Below, piece after piece: positions 24,261 through 36,138 of a DNA stretch of 64,000 nucleotides. This stretch comes from Paramecium primaurelia (lineage: Eukaryota; Ciliophora; Oligohymenophorea; Peniculida; Parameciidae): positions 62,001 to 126,000 of the forward strand of contig CAJJDM010000020.1 in assembly GCA_905182975.1 (NCBI GenBank), written 5' to 3'. The position numbers and the translations under genes are program-made. The number at the start of each line of letters is the position of its first letter. Position 1 is the stretch's first letter. The notes under the pieces are model-generated. The model ran no database searches, was not told the origin of the DNA, and worked only from the letters and a program-made list of their open reading frames with translations.

Positions 24261-24470
24261 ATGAACTAATAAGAATAAGAAAAGTTTAATCAAATCATCT
24301 CAAATGGTTACAAAGAACTCATTACTAAAAGACCAAACAAACCTTTAGAACATTTTATCTATCATTTATTGACATCTTTACCAGAAGAAATTAGAAACAA
24401 AGATTAAATTACACGTGATTTCTTTGAGCAATATCAAGAAATTGATTTAAAGGATGTCAAGGAGATTTGA
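24261..24470 (+). CDS. Dpy-30/RIIa-like dimerisation-motif miniprotein, 69 aa
   Basis: A compact protein whose centre, YKELITKRPNKPLEHFIYHL, matches the Dpy-30 / regulatory-subunit-II dimerisation motif (K-RP-xxPL/I-E-F-xx-YLL). Proteins with this X-type four-helix bundle dock onto amphipathic helices in the SET1/COMPASS complex or in ciliary radial spokes. The whole protein is little more than the motif plus a charged tail (DLKDVKEI). Which complex it joins cannot be told; a ciliate has both. No intron. Confidence 0.7.
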
Positions 24471-24538
24471 AAATATTGCATATTACATATTGCTTATCAT
24501 TATTCATTTTATATTTTTAAGAGTATAGCTTATAAATT

Positions 24539-24883
24539 ATGTTTATCCAATTAACTATTGAGAATGTAATAAATTTAATCAGAAATCTTATGTATGATTC
24601 AATATTATAGTATTTTATGAGTATATTTATAGATTAGGAACTTAAAAAGAGTAGAAATAAAAAAGTAACGATCAATTTTTAATTTAGTATAAAATAAGTA
24701 TTTGTTAGAGAATAAAAGGAATTTAAGGTTATTTAAATGAAATGGAAGAGTTTTGAATAGAAAATCAAGAAATTATGGCAAATTAATTATAATTTATAAA
24801 GTTAATATAAAATAAAAAATTATGTAATTAAGGCGGCAGGGAAATGTTCTATTTTTCTAATTTGTGTTTTTTTTTGTTTTTGA
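24539..24883 (+). CDS. Small ORF, up to 114 aa, hypothetical
   Basis: A frame from ATG at 24539 (MFIQLTIENVINLIRNL) to TGA at 24881-24883, Lys/Gln-rich with a hydrophobic Cys/Phe C-terminus (CSIFLICVFFCF). An optional 23-nt intron (GTATTTTATG to ATTTATAG, about 24613-24635) would give a shorter product ending YLNEMEEF near 24755. Both readings are plausible and neither resembles a known family. Confidence 0.35.
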
Positions 24884-25048
24884 TGATATTATGTTAATGA
24901 TTTCCAATCTGGTTAGGAACCATTCTTATTTGTATTTAAACCCCCTACATCGATGATTAAATAATTGATTAAAATATCATATTTAAAGCCTCTAATTTTT
25001 TATACTAGAATAAGGTATTAGTTTTTGTAAGAATTATGCATTTTAGGA

Positions 25049-28000
25049 ATGTAAAACAGCTTTGAAGAGAACTAAGGAAAAAAGTTGATTGAAGCACGAT
25101 TGATATCATACTACACGAAGAAGCTTCAAAAGTCAACCATTTTAGAGAGTCAGCAGCAGAGAATCTGTGCCTAAATGATCCTGAATCACTTGCACGAGCT
25201 TCAATGTGAAAAACATCTTCTAGAGGGATTGGAGAATTTCTTCAATTAAAAGAATGGTCATAAGCGTGGGCATATTCTATAGGTCAATGGTACTTAAATT
25301 TATGATGCATCTGTCTAGATTTGAATCTTAAAAATTTAATCTCTACAAAATTGAGTCCTTCTTATGAAAGTGTTATCCAGAAGATGCTTCAAAATTATAT
25401 AGCTCGTGAAACACCTGAACCTAAACGATAATCAAGATATGAAAGCATAAAGAACAAATCATAATCACTTTAATAATTAAATGGTGGAAGAGTTGTGCGC
25501 CAAGATTTTATATCATCAGTTGAATATATGAGAAAATTAAAGACTTGTTTTGGACATGCTCTTCATCCAGACAATTAAGATTAGGAGGATCCATACATAC
25601 CAGTGTATAATGTAATATATGACAGGTAAAATATGATATATAAATATATTAGAACTGGTTAGTTATTGTTAACAGGAGATGATTTAGGATTGATAAAGAT
25701 ATGGTCAGCATCTAATGGATTATTATTATAATCATTAAAAGGTCATACAATGGCAATAAATTCAATGGATATTAGTTATTGTAATAAATATTTGGCATCT
25801 TGTAGTAATGATGGTTTGGTTATTGTATGGGATATATAGATTGGTAAACCTGTGGCAGCATTAAAAGTATAATAATATTTTTGATTAATAGGAAGCATAA
25901 GATGATCCAATATTAGTTTTAGTATTTTATCAAAGTAGTTCATAAAATGTTAACTATTTGACAGTTGCAAGTGAAAAGGGATATGTTTATATCTATGATG
26001 TATAAGATTTGATTAAATGTAATGGAAGTATTTTGGGTACATAATTCAATGCAAAAATTAAGTAATCTGCAATCAAACATCAAGCAGATATTATTAGATT
26101 GAATGTGAATTATAATAAAGCAAATAAAGGTAAAGTAAATGGTATATTGTGTATGGAATTCAATAAATAGGGTTATTTGGCTATGGGAACAGATTAAGGA
26201 GAAATAATAATCTTTGATAAACCAGAAAATCTATCTAAAGTAATCAATAAGGTAGAATGGCGTGAACATTCAGCCACAGTTCATTTGGCTCGTTGGTCAA
26301 AGGATGGTGATCAATTGTTAACTGCATCTTTTGATGGAAGTGCTAGATTATGGAAATGGTAAGAAGGAGGAATTGCAGCTAATTAACATAATAGATCATA
26401 AGTGTTATTAAAATATAAATCAACTGAAGGGAGAAGAGTAGGAGAAATCTAATGTTTTGCAATAGCTTGGTCATCAAAAAGCACTTATGCTTTAGCTTCA
26501 TTTAGCAAGAAATTAAAAAAGAAAGGAGATGAGGAAAAATCAAAGACTTAAATTTAAGTTTATTCAACACATGAAAATTAAGTTATTCATTGTATGGATT
26601 AAGAAAGTTTACCTTAATTAAAATTAGATTCTCATGTTGTATTTTTAGAAGCTCATCCTATTTATGAGGAAGTGGCATTGTCAGCTGATGAAAATGGATT
26701 AATAATTTTATGGAATATACAAAAAGGTATACCTTTAAAAGTGTTTCATGAAAGAGGATATCATTTGAAATTACCAAATTTAGAAGTTCCTTTAAAAGAT
26801 GGATGTTTCAGTCCAAATGGAATGACTTTTGTAGTATCAACAGATTATGGATCATTTTCTATTTATGGTTTTGGAGTATAAGAAATCTTTGATTAAACTC
26901 CAATTGAATAATTTTATGTATCAGATTCAGAACATCCAATAATAGATGAATCAGATGGATTTAGAGTTATGGCATTAGATTCTGATATGGAATTTTGTTA
27001 TGTGGATAGAGGAAGTATTTGTAATTTCTATAGAATGCCATATCATTATAATTTCTAGAATAATTTTAAGACTCTTTTTCCTTATTTAATATCTCAAGAT
27101 TATTAAGGAAAAAAAAGTGTTAATATATAAAAGCCTAAATTATTTACATATATATAAATGTCAAAAGGTATTGCTATAGATAATATGAAAAATGAAGAAA
27201 TGTTTTAAGGTTATTTTGCAGAGATGAAATAAATGGAAATTAAAATTATTCATGAAATTAAAGAATTAATGAAAATTTCAGATTAAGTTAAAATTTAAAA
27301 ATTAGAAGGTGAAATTGTTGAAGTAGCTAATAAACCTATACCAGAAAGATCACCATCTAATCATAATGCAAAATTAATCAAAAAGACTGAATAAAAGTCA
27401 TTTGAATTAATTAAGAGAGTATTAATTAAAGATGATGAAGATAGTAGTCCATAAATTTCTTTATAAGTTCCTTAATAATTAATTATTAATATTAATGAAT
27501 CCAAAAAATAAAGTTAAAGAAGAAAAAAAGTAATTGAAAGTGAAAGTGAAGAAGAAGTAAGTAAATAAAGTGATTAAAATGTTAAGGAAGATGTTCAAAT
27601 AGAATAATCTCCTTTATAAACAAGATCTAGAAGAAATCAAAGAAGTCAATAAATTAGATTAATAATACTTAATAATCATAGATAATAAAATGAATTAAGA
27701 CGTAATAGATCATAAGTAACTGAATAATGTACTAGATGTAGAATTTTAATGGATAATGTTGTTCGTTGTCCTGAATGTAAATCAGCATATCATTAAGAAT
27801 GTAGTGAAGCTCGTCTATTTTTATGTGAATTAGATTTTGGAACTCAAAAAAGAATTTGTATTAATTGTATGACATCATTTTCAAGAAAGAAATAAGCTCA
27901 AATAAGATAAGGGGATCACTTAAGAGATAAGTATTTAACTGATGATACTAATTCCCCTTAAATTGGAGATGATGTTATATTCTTTACAAAAGGATATGAA

Positions 28001-29022
28001 TAATATCTCTAAAAATGTTTACATAATTTAGATTTATCAGAATTATCTATTGATTCTGCATCCAAAAAAACTATTGTCTTTCCTGGAGATATTCTTACAG
28101 ATTAAGAATCAGCCAATTTTGTATATTGTAAAGTACTCAATATAAATTATATATTCCCTGTAATCAATACAGTGTTTAAAAGACAAGTTAATTAAAATTC
28201 TTATATCATATAAGTTTTTGAACTTTAAACAAAGGATCTAATATTCAAATGCTTTTATTCTTATGATTGTGATCCATATCTAATTTTAGAAGAATCATAT
28301 GCATCTAGTGTAAGATAAATTAAACCTTATTTGAATCAACAATAAATTAGTTTCTAAACTGATGCTGATAAAGACAATGGATTTGGACATTAATATTAAT
28401 TCATTGCTTTAGAAACACCTGATAATTATTTAAATACCAGTGATTGGTAAGTATTGAAATGCAAAAGAATTAGTGATGAAACATATCAATTAAGAAATTA
28501 AAAAAACATGATTGCTTATTGTCATTTAAATTTCTGGGAAATTGCATCTATGATGAATAAATCTAATAAATCAATCGAAATTTAAGGGGCTTCCTTATAA
28601 TCTGCATTGACTACTAATGAAGCTTAATAAATTAATAGAGACATTAATGCTATGCTCAAAAAATAAACTAAGATAGCCTTTTTCTTTTCCAATGAAGTTG
28701 ATGTTCAATTATATCCTGAATATTTAGATTATGTACCATTAATGAGTTATATTACACTTATTCAAAGAAGGTAAATATATATATATTATAATATTAAAGA
28801 TTAGAGAATGATTTTTATAGAAGCAAAGATTAAATTCTAAATGATGTTGAAAGGATTAGAAGAAACGCTTATATATTTAATCCACCAAAATCAGAAGTCT
28901 GTGAATTAGCTGATAAATTAGCTAATATTTTACATTCAATAGTAAATGGAGATTAACTTCAATAATAAGTGACAGCTTAAGTTAGAGAAATTTAAACAAG
29001 AAAAAAAAGAAAATTATTTTGA
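25049..29022 (+). CDS. BRWD/PHIP-type WD40 and bromodomain chromatin protein
   Basis: A 1,296-residue chromatin reader of the BRWD/PHIP type. After an N-terminal helical region comes a WD40 propeller (LLLTGDDLGLIKIW, LASCSNDGLVIVWD, LLTASFDGSARLWKW, LSADENGLIILWN). It is followed by a Lys/Gln/Ser-rich linker and a cysteine cluster C-x2-C..C-x2-C..H-x3-C (CTRCRILM, RCPECKSAYHQEC, RICINCM; about 27730-27870). There is then a segment with GDDVIFFTKGYEQYL, and a C-terminal bromodomain: LYPEYLDYVPLMSYITLI, RRLENDFYRSKDQILNDVER, RRNAYIFNPPKSEV. Metazoan relatives have two bromodomains; I see one. Introns: 25290-25318, 25867-25891, 28771-28799. It ends KKRKLF, a basic tail, 33 bp from the convergent ENTH gene. 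Confidence 0.88.
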
Positions 29023-29054
29023 TTAATTTTTTTATTTTAGTATTTAAGTTATAT

Positions 29055-30008
29055 TCAATCTAATAAATTTATCCTTTATTTCATTACTTATTTATTAGGT
29101 TATATATTTTCTTAATTAAATATATCTAAATATTAAATAATATATATACTTTAATTTGTCATTTATGACTTTTAACTATTTTCTTTTAAATCAAAATTTG
29201 TTGTTTTATTTCTTTAAACAATCATAACATCATCCATACAAGATTCAGGATAATAATAACCATTATCATCTTTTTTATAAGCTGAATTTGTAGCCACATT
29301 ATTAATAAGACTATCAAGTTTTTCATTAACTTAATCTCCCCAATTTTCTAATTTATCATGAAATTTATCCATATATTTATAAATATAATTTTCCAACATA
29401 TCATCTAAAGTAGATTAAGTCTCTTCATTAATATTGCTACATTAAGCTTATTATTTTAATTTATTCATCTAAATTTTTAATTTCATTTATTTTGCAATTT
29501 CTTTTTCTTTATACAATAGATTTCTATTTGTTAATTATATTGTTATATTTTATGCTTTCTATCTAACTTTAAAATATTATAATGAATCTACTTGATTAGA
29601 AGAGTGGTTCTTGAAATTCTACCTTATATTCTTAATAATATCTAATTAAACCTATACATTCTTTCAAATCATCAATTATTCCTGAACATCCATATTTCAA
29701 TAAATAATCTATTATAATAAGTGTCTATTATAAAAATTATACATATACTTTTAAAATATTATTGGATGTGTTATTTGTTGTATTTAGTTACTTAATTATT
29801 TCATTTATTATTTTTGGATAATGTTCACTTATTTTTAAATATAATAATACATTTGAAAACTAAGTTCTGCTATTTAATCTAGAATATTTATAGGAAGTAT
29901 TGTGCTTTAATAATGATATGCTTAATCAAACAATTTTATAGCTTTTTCATCTTGGGAATATCCAAATTTTTATTTCAAAGAGTATGATGCTTCTTTTAAA
30001 AATTACAT
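29055..30008 (-). CDS. ENTH-domain (epsin-like) adaptor, about 293 aa
   Basis: Probable membrane-trafficking adaptor with an N-terminal ENTH-type helical domain. After the start MQFLKEASYSLKQKFG, the frame runs LDQIAELSFQ, KTLIIIDYLLKYGC (matching the ENTH core ALTLLDYLLKNGS), LKECIGLIRYYQEYK and IRQKAQNITIQL (matching VREKAKQLVAL). Three introns are needed: 29828-29850, 29725-29748 and 29567-29591, giving exactly 294 codons. The C-terminal part has a helical stretch, an acidic segment and the phrase KDDNGYYYPESCMDD. The last ~40 codons are AT-rich and Gln-heavy up to TGA at 29055, so the true end could be earlier only if a splice was missed. No clathrin-box or NPF motif seen. Confidence 0.78.
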
Positions 30009-30360
30009 ATAAATAATAATTTAAATTTAAAGTAATACATCCGTTTTATTACTTTTTATTAATTTCTCTTTTATTACAAATAAACTAACCATGAGTCATT
30101 ACTAAAAACTTAGAGAATTTAATAAGATATATTTAGAAATAAATAATAACCAACTATTTTAACTAATTATATTGTATATTTTTAAATTTACAAAATAATT
30201 AAAATCACTTAGTATATCTATTTTCCTATATTAAAAAGTTAAGTTGAAACACTTATCAAACTTTTTAAATTATGAATCCTATTTTCTCTTGATCAATAAT
30301 AAGTGTATATAAGGGAAATAAATAAAATTATTCATAAATAATTTAATTATCTGTCTATAA
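30009..30360. promoter_or_regulatory. Divergent intergenic region (ENTH gene / cold-shock gene)
   Basis: 352 bp between two divergent starts. AT-rich, no motif recognised. Confidence 0.4.
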
Positions 30361-30986
30361 ATGTTCCCTGTGAAGTTGATCGATTTGTAATGGTCTCCAT
30401 CTAGATCGGAATTCAAGGATTTCTCTACTAACATTAGTGAAAGTGATTTGGACTTTGATACATTTAAATTAGAGCAAGTCCATAAACCTCCATAAATAAA
30501 GAAGAGTTCTTCTTACCCAAGAAATTATGTATTATAATTAACACTATTTGTTTAGTATAAGTAACAACTAATTGAAGAAAGCAACATTGAAGGTGATCAA
30601 ATTATTTAGGAATGCAATCGATTTATTTAAGACCATTAAGTTTCTGTCACCCAGCTTCTTCAAGAAATTGCACTTGAAGTTCCAAAAAGAAATAGAAGCA
30701 CTGGTTATTTAAAGTTCTTTGATGAGAACAAAAACTATGGATTTATTGTTATGGACTCAGATGGTTCAGATATATTTGTATATGCTGATGATCTTATTAA
30801 AACAGGTATTTCAAAAGAGTTTTTAAGAACAGCTAAATTTGGAAATTATATCAGGTATTCACCTAAATTTAATATATTAGATTTACTTTCACTTGCATGG
30901 AATATTATGGTAAATATAACAAATCAAGAAAAGCCGTTGATTTGGAGTATCAAAAGCCAAATTCATTCTTCCAAACCATATACTGA
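30361..30986 (+). CDS. Cold-shock-domain RNA/DNA-binding protein, 199 aa
   Basis: A 199-residue protein with a C-terminal cold-shock domain preceded by a ~115-residue acidic/Gln-rich extension. The domain starts STGYLKFFDENKNYGFIVMD, equivalent to the RNP1 phrase KGFGFI (here KNYGFI). It continues DIFVYADDLIKTGI (RNP2 DIFVH-like) and, after a 26-nt intron at 30855-30880, RFTFTCMEYYGKYN and KAVDLEYQ (matching KAVNV). The intron is essential: reading through gives a premature end. Such proteins bind single-stranded nucleic acid and regulate translation. The aromatic positions are mostly kept, but the insert between strands 3 and 4 is longer than in bacterial Csp. Confidence 0.85.
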
Positions 30987-31526
30987 TTTATATATACAAT
31001 TTATAACTTAGAATATATAATGTTTAGAACATATTTGAAAGTGGTAATTTATCAATACAAATTAATCATAAAAAACACATTTTACTTGAATTTAACAAAA
31101 AAGGATTTTATCTAAAATTTAATATAAACAAATAATTTTTTGTTTTACTTGCATTAAATAATTCATTTACAACTTTAAATTTCTGTATCTATATTGATAC
31201 TATATAGTATAAAATTTATATTTAAAATATTATAATATAATAATAAGAATTATAGTAATTTTTATTAAGACCATATTTTTAATATTAACTAAGATTATTA
31301 GTATATTAATAAATAATTATTTGAGTTTGATAATTTATTCAATATAATTTACCTAATATTTAGAAATCCTTAAAAAGATTATATTAAACTTAATAATATA
31401 ATTAAAAATGTATTCTATAATTTATAATAAAATAAAAATCTCATAAAATATAGTTTTACTTTGAAATTATATAAGATATGTTAAAACTTTTATAGAGAAT
31501 GATTTATATGATATGAATATATATTT
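30987..31526. other. Convergent intergenic region
   Basis: 540 bp between two converging genes. Extremely AT-rich and stop-dense; nothing recognised. Confidence 0.5.
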
Positions 31527-32100
31527 TCATTTATATAAGTTAAAAATTTACATAATTTTCTAATTTGTTATTGATTATTCTTTATCTATTACTCTAAAAT
31601 ATTTATTATATAAATTGTTTGATTTCAATATTTCTTCAAATGCTTTTTTTTGGTTGTCAAATAACTATTTACATTCAAGTAGCTTAAAATATAATTGAAA
31701 TTTATACTATTTGATTTGTTTATTTTGATCCACTAACAGATCTATTTCGCAACTACAAATATTTTTTATCTAACTCAAATTATTATACAGTATTTGTTTC
31801 TGTTGTACTTATTCTATCTTCAACAATAACTTCTTTTATTCTTTAACTTTGTTCTTCTGATTTAAGTCCTCTAAAATCTTGAGGATTCTAATGAGTAGAT
31901 GAAGAAGGAGTAGCAACCTTTTTTGGTGGGATCAAACCAAATTTAAAAAGTGGATTCCTTCTGCTAATTTTCGGGTGTGCCCTAGTATCACTTATAATTT
32001 TCCAATCAGCAAAAGTAGGTGTAAGTATATTTGGGAGTTTTTATCTTTGTTCTCCTTGTTCTTAAACTGATGATGCTCTAATTCTATGTAGTTATAGCAT
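31527..32100 (-). CDS. Unrecognised small protein, about 182 aa
   Basis: Start at 32100 (MLQLHRIRASSVQEQG). A 25-nt intron at 31683-31707 (AAG acceptor) joins two exons to exactly 183 codons. The N-terminal half is basic and Pro/Ser-rich (PKISRRNPLFKFGLIPPKK). The C-terminal third is helical (CKQLFDNQKKAFEEILKSNN). No domain recognised. It begins 50 bp downstream of the stop of the next minus-strand gene. Confidence 0.6.
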
Positions 32101-32150
32101 TTTTTAAGACAATTTATAATAAAATAAAGAAATATAACTATTATTTGTTT

Positions 32151-33758
32151 TCAATTCAGATCCAAATATTTATTGATGTACGAGTCACTATATTCATTAT
32201 AACGATTTTCGTAGTCATCCATTATGTTTCGCATGCAAGGTTTCAATAATATCTTCCTATTTGAACACATAATATCATCTTATAGATAGCAATCATTTAA
32301 GTTATTTGTGGAATCTTAATTTTCAATATTGAGTTCTCCTTATGACTATTAGATTTTCTAATATTAAACTAATATAGTAATAATTTAATATTACCTAATT
32401 TTTGAGGAAGTTAATAATTTCTAGTGTTTTGCAATTCTTAGTGAAGTTGGGGATTTACATGTCCAATTTCTTTGAGTAGATTATATTATTTTTTGAGTTT
32501 GTGAATGTTAGAATAAATTCTTTATTCCTACAATTATAAAATTAAATAGATAAGCATACTTGTTAAGAACATATTTTATGGATGCTTTATTTTTTGACTT
32601 AAGGGATCTTTTATGTAATGGATTCAATAATATGAGGAAGAGATTTTTTATGACTTAATTAAATGTCTTTTAAGGGAGCACAATTCTCTTTAATTTCTTG
32701 TATGTAAATAGGGTAGTTGGCATTCATTAAATAATTAATGGTATTAAATAGTCGTTAAAAAACAAAACTCATTATTTGCTCATTTTTTTTTATAATAAAA
32801 TCTAAGATTTTAATTCATGCAGTAATTTCAAAGGAGATCCTTTCAAATAAACATGTTCTGATTTCTTTCTTTTGGTTTAGATCACTTTTTTTTAACTAAT
32901 TAAGGGTAATTTGATATTGACTGGCGAACAATGAGTGCTTTAAGATATATATTTATCAACAGTCTTATTTGGTTTAAGATTATGGGATTCAAGTATGTCC
33001 TAATAGATTCTAGGACTATATAACGAAGGTTTTTGTTTAATTTTGTAATTTATTTTAGGAAGTTGAATATTTAAGACTTAACTTTGATTAATATTCAAAT
33101 TTTAAGCAATTGTCACTTAAGATTCATCTATTGTTCTTTGACTTCCAGTTAAATTACCATTTTATTATTTGATTTAAGTTGGAGTTTTTTCAAATGTACT
33201 ATTAGTCATAAATTCTTAAGTTTAATAAGCAATTTTTAATTCATTAGCAAAAAAATATTCATAGCCAATAGTAGAGTCATCTTTTGTCAGTAGTCTTTTA
33301 CATTTTAATAGTGTTTATTCAATAAATTAGTTTTGAAGTAATGTTTTTGCTTTTCTTTCTTTTCTTGTTGGAATAAGATTGGTAATATCCTCAATTTTAA
33401 GAGGGACTCTATTAATCATAGCTGACAGATGTCTACCACCTCCTTTATTACGATGCATCTTTCTCTTTCTTTTTTTTACATGATGTGCTCTTATGTATGT
33501 TATGGGTTACAAAGCATTCTATTTTTCAACGAATGTATTTGTTCCTCCACATTCAGAACATGTACAAGTTTTCCTTCTAAACTTACATTATCCACCAGTT
33601 ACGTTAAATAAATAGTATTTAAAGCTTCTTCCTCTTTAGGTATTTTGAGGAACAACTTGATTGATTTATTTAAAAAGAGGTTCCAACTTAGGTAATTTTT
33701 TGAATTTAATCGTAGAGTGGAATGAAAATTAATTATTAGTATGTGAATTTTGGAACAT
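32151..33758 (-). CDS. Protein with Cys cluster; reading frame broken at an A9 run
   Basis: An unrecognised gene starting at 33758 (MFQNSHTNNQFSFHS), 81 bp from the divergent protease gene. Residues ~55-80 contain a zinc-ribbon-like cluster (CKFRRKTCTCSECGG) followed by a basic stretch (KKRKRKMHRNKGGG) that could be a nuclear signal. The rest is polar. At about 32779 the first frame meets TGA, while a second frame, entered by gaining one base in the nine-base A run at 32783-32791 (sense strand), continues to TGA at 32151 through introns 32528-32559 and 32369-32394. There is no GT/AG pair that could splice across the break. Together the two parts make roughly 515 residues. The break is either an assembly/sequencing indel or a real disruption or frameshift. 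Confidence 0.6.
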
Positions 33759-33839
33759 TGTAATTAATTATTATAATTGATTTAGTGATTTTATTTATTT
33801 AAGTAGTAAAATATCAATTAATTTACAATATTATTTTAT

Positions 33840-35708
33840 ATGAATTAGATTATCCTATTCTTATTTACTGTTTGTTTTGCTACTTCAGATATTTGGAATA
33901 TTAGATTGCCATCCTAGACCAAGTTATTATAAAAATTAAAAGAAAATCAAAATGATAGAAAATTGGAGGATGTTAATAACTCATGGGAACCTATAAGAAT
34001 ACATTTTGAATTCTTGGAGTCTCCACCTTCAGATATCTAATAATAAACTAATACTGTATTAGATATAGTTAAGACATTTTTTGGAAGACATTTATTAGTG
34101 AAACGACAAACAGGAAATTTATTATGGAAATCTAGTTATGAAACTGATTGGGAATTACTTATTATACCTGTTTCACTTCAAAAAAGTTATGATGCTGATT
34201 TGGTAAATATAAAGAATATCATTAGGTATTCTTTGTTACTTAAGAGAATAATGAATAAGTAGAATATATTGCAAGAGCAGCACCTGTTATCTTTGATGAA
34301 ACTACAGGAAGACCAATATTTGGAATTATGCAAATGAATAATTATTACATGAAAGAATTTTAAGTATAAATAATGTTAAATTTTAAAGGGTACAAATGCA
34401 AAATTTGAGGCAGCTGTTTTAATTGTACTACATGAATCTATTCATGGTTTAGGGTTCACTGATAATCTTTATTCAAACTATTATAATAGTACTACTAATG
34501 AGAAATACAACTTCAAAGTTTATTAAAGAGTGAATTAACAAATTGATTTACCAACTCCAAAATTGACTCAATTAGCAGAAAATCATTTTGGATGCTCTAA
34601 ATTATTGGGAGGAACTGTATTAATTTGAATTAATTATTAGATGGAAGATCAAAAAGGAGGAGGAACTGCAGGATCACATTTTGAAAGATCAATCTTTTAT
34701 AATGAATTAATGACAGGTGCTATGATGACTGGAAATTCTCTATTTACTGAATTTACATTTGCTTTATTAGAAGATTCAGGGTATATATTTAATATAAATT
34801 TAGATTTTATCGAGTAACTAAACATGTTGCTGATGTATAATTATGGGGAAAGGATAAAGGATGTGATTTTTATAAGAACTAATGTTATTCCAATTTACAA
34901 TATAAAGAATTTTGTACAGATCCATACAATGAGAATGACGAATCTGATGACCCTTTAAAACATCTATCCTGTTCATATACACACACAGGAATAGGAGTTT
35001 GCTTAAATGATGGACTTGTAGAATGTCCTTATTATTATGTGATACCAGATTTAGATTGCAGAGATGCAGATAATTATGATGAAACTTTATTTTCAGGAAC
35101 TAACTTTCATTTTGGATTTGATAGTATGTGTATTTAAGGTGGTTTTGTAAGTAAAACAAGAGCTGTATATGATATTGGATACAGTTGTTATAAATATTCT
35201 TGTGATGAGAATTATAGGTTAACTATCATTGTTGATGGAGTGGAATATGATTGTAGTGTTGGAGGTTCATCTCCAAGTTATGACACTAATAAATATAAGT
35301 CAGGCATTATTTGTCCAGATAATCCTAAGGATCTATGTTAATCAGTTAGTGAATGTCCAAATTAGTGTAATAAGAAAGGATATTGTTTAGGAGGATTGGT
35401 AAATATATTAAATTTGAATATATTAGTGCACATGTATAGCTGGTTATGCAGGAAGAGCATGTGAGAAAACATGTAATACTTATAGAAATGGTATTGAATG
35501 TGTTGAGACTTGTCCAACAAATACATTTGCAGATGATTTTACTAAATATTGTATAGGTTGTCCTGCAAATTGTGATACATGTTCAGCTAAAGATGTATGT
35601 ACCTTATGTGAAGATTCATATTAATTGGTAGAAGGATTCTGTTAACCATTACCAACCTATTAATTAATTTTAGTAACTAGTATCATAGCTTTGTTTTTAG
35701 CTATTTGA
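33840..35708 (+). CDS. Leishmanolysin-like (M8) surface metalloprotease
   Basis: A 581-residue zinc metalloprotease of the leishmanolysin/GP63 family. It has an N-terminal signal peptide (MNQIILFLFTVCFATS), a propeptide, catalytic zinc motif HESIHGLGF (HExxH-xx-GF), and downstream MTGAMMTGNSLFTEFTFALL and LEDSGFYRV, matching the family's Met-turn region and LxDSGWY phrase. Cysteine-rich sequence follows (CSYTHTGIGVC, CPNQCNKKGYC, CTCIAGYAGRAC), EGF-like in spacing, then a furin-type repeat CPANCDTCSAKDVCTLC. A final hydrophobic tail (LILVTSIIALFLAI) suggests GPI anchoring or a terminal membrane anchor. Five introns: 34203-34225, 34364-34388, 34617-34640, 34781-34803, 35399-35426. It probably sits on the cell surface or in secretory compartments. 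Confidence 0.93.
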
Positions 35709-36138
35709 TTTTTAAATTAATCAATATAAAACCAAAAAATTAATAAATTTATTAAATTATTCTATTTAAATAATTATATTTCAATATAAAGTTTAAATTT
35801 TTATTTTAGTCCTTGGGTATAATAGATTTTATTATTTCCATTCAAACTTTTTACTAAGTTATAAATTTATATAACATAGCCATATTAAGAAATTGTATTT
35901 TATATACATATTATATATAATTTTTATTAAAATTTTGTATAATATTTGGTGTAAATTAATAAAACATTTGCTTATCAAACTTAATCAAATCTAAAGATTT
36001 GAACATTGTTTCACAATATCTTCTAATTGATTTTTATCTAATGGTGTTTTATCAATTGAGGCTTTTTGATTGTTACGTACAAGTTATGAAACAAGATCAA
36101 CAACAAATTTGTCGTTTATTAAGCACGAATGTTTGCAG
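35709..36138. other. Convergent 3' intergenic region
   Basis: 430 bp between the protease and lipase stops. AT-rich; plus-strand ORFs here are antisense fragments. Nothing recognised. Confidence 0.5.

Noticed and set aside
24500..25040. Possible tRNA or other RNA gene in the gap before the BRWD-like gene
   Set aside because: No cloverleaf or internal promoter-like GC islands; sequence is uniformly AT-rich.
33429..33611. Plus-strand ORF of 60 codons, Ser/Phe-rich
   Set aside because: Antisense to the zinc-cluster gene, whose minus-strand frame contains a coherent Cys cluster and basic stretch.
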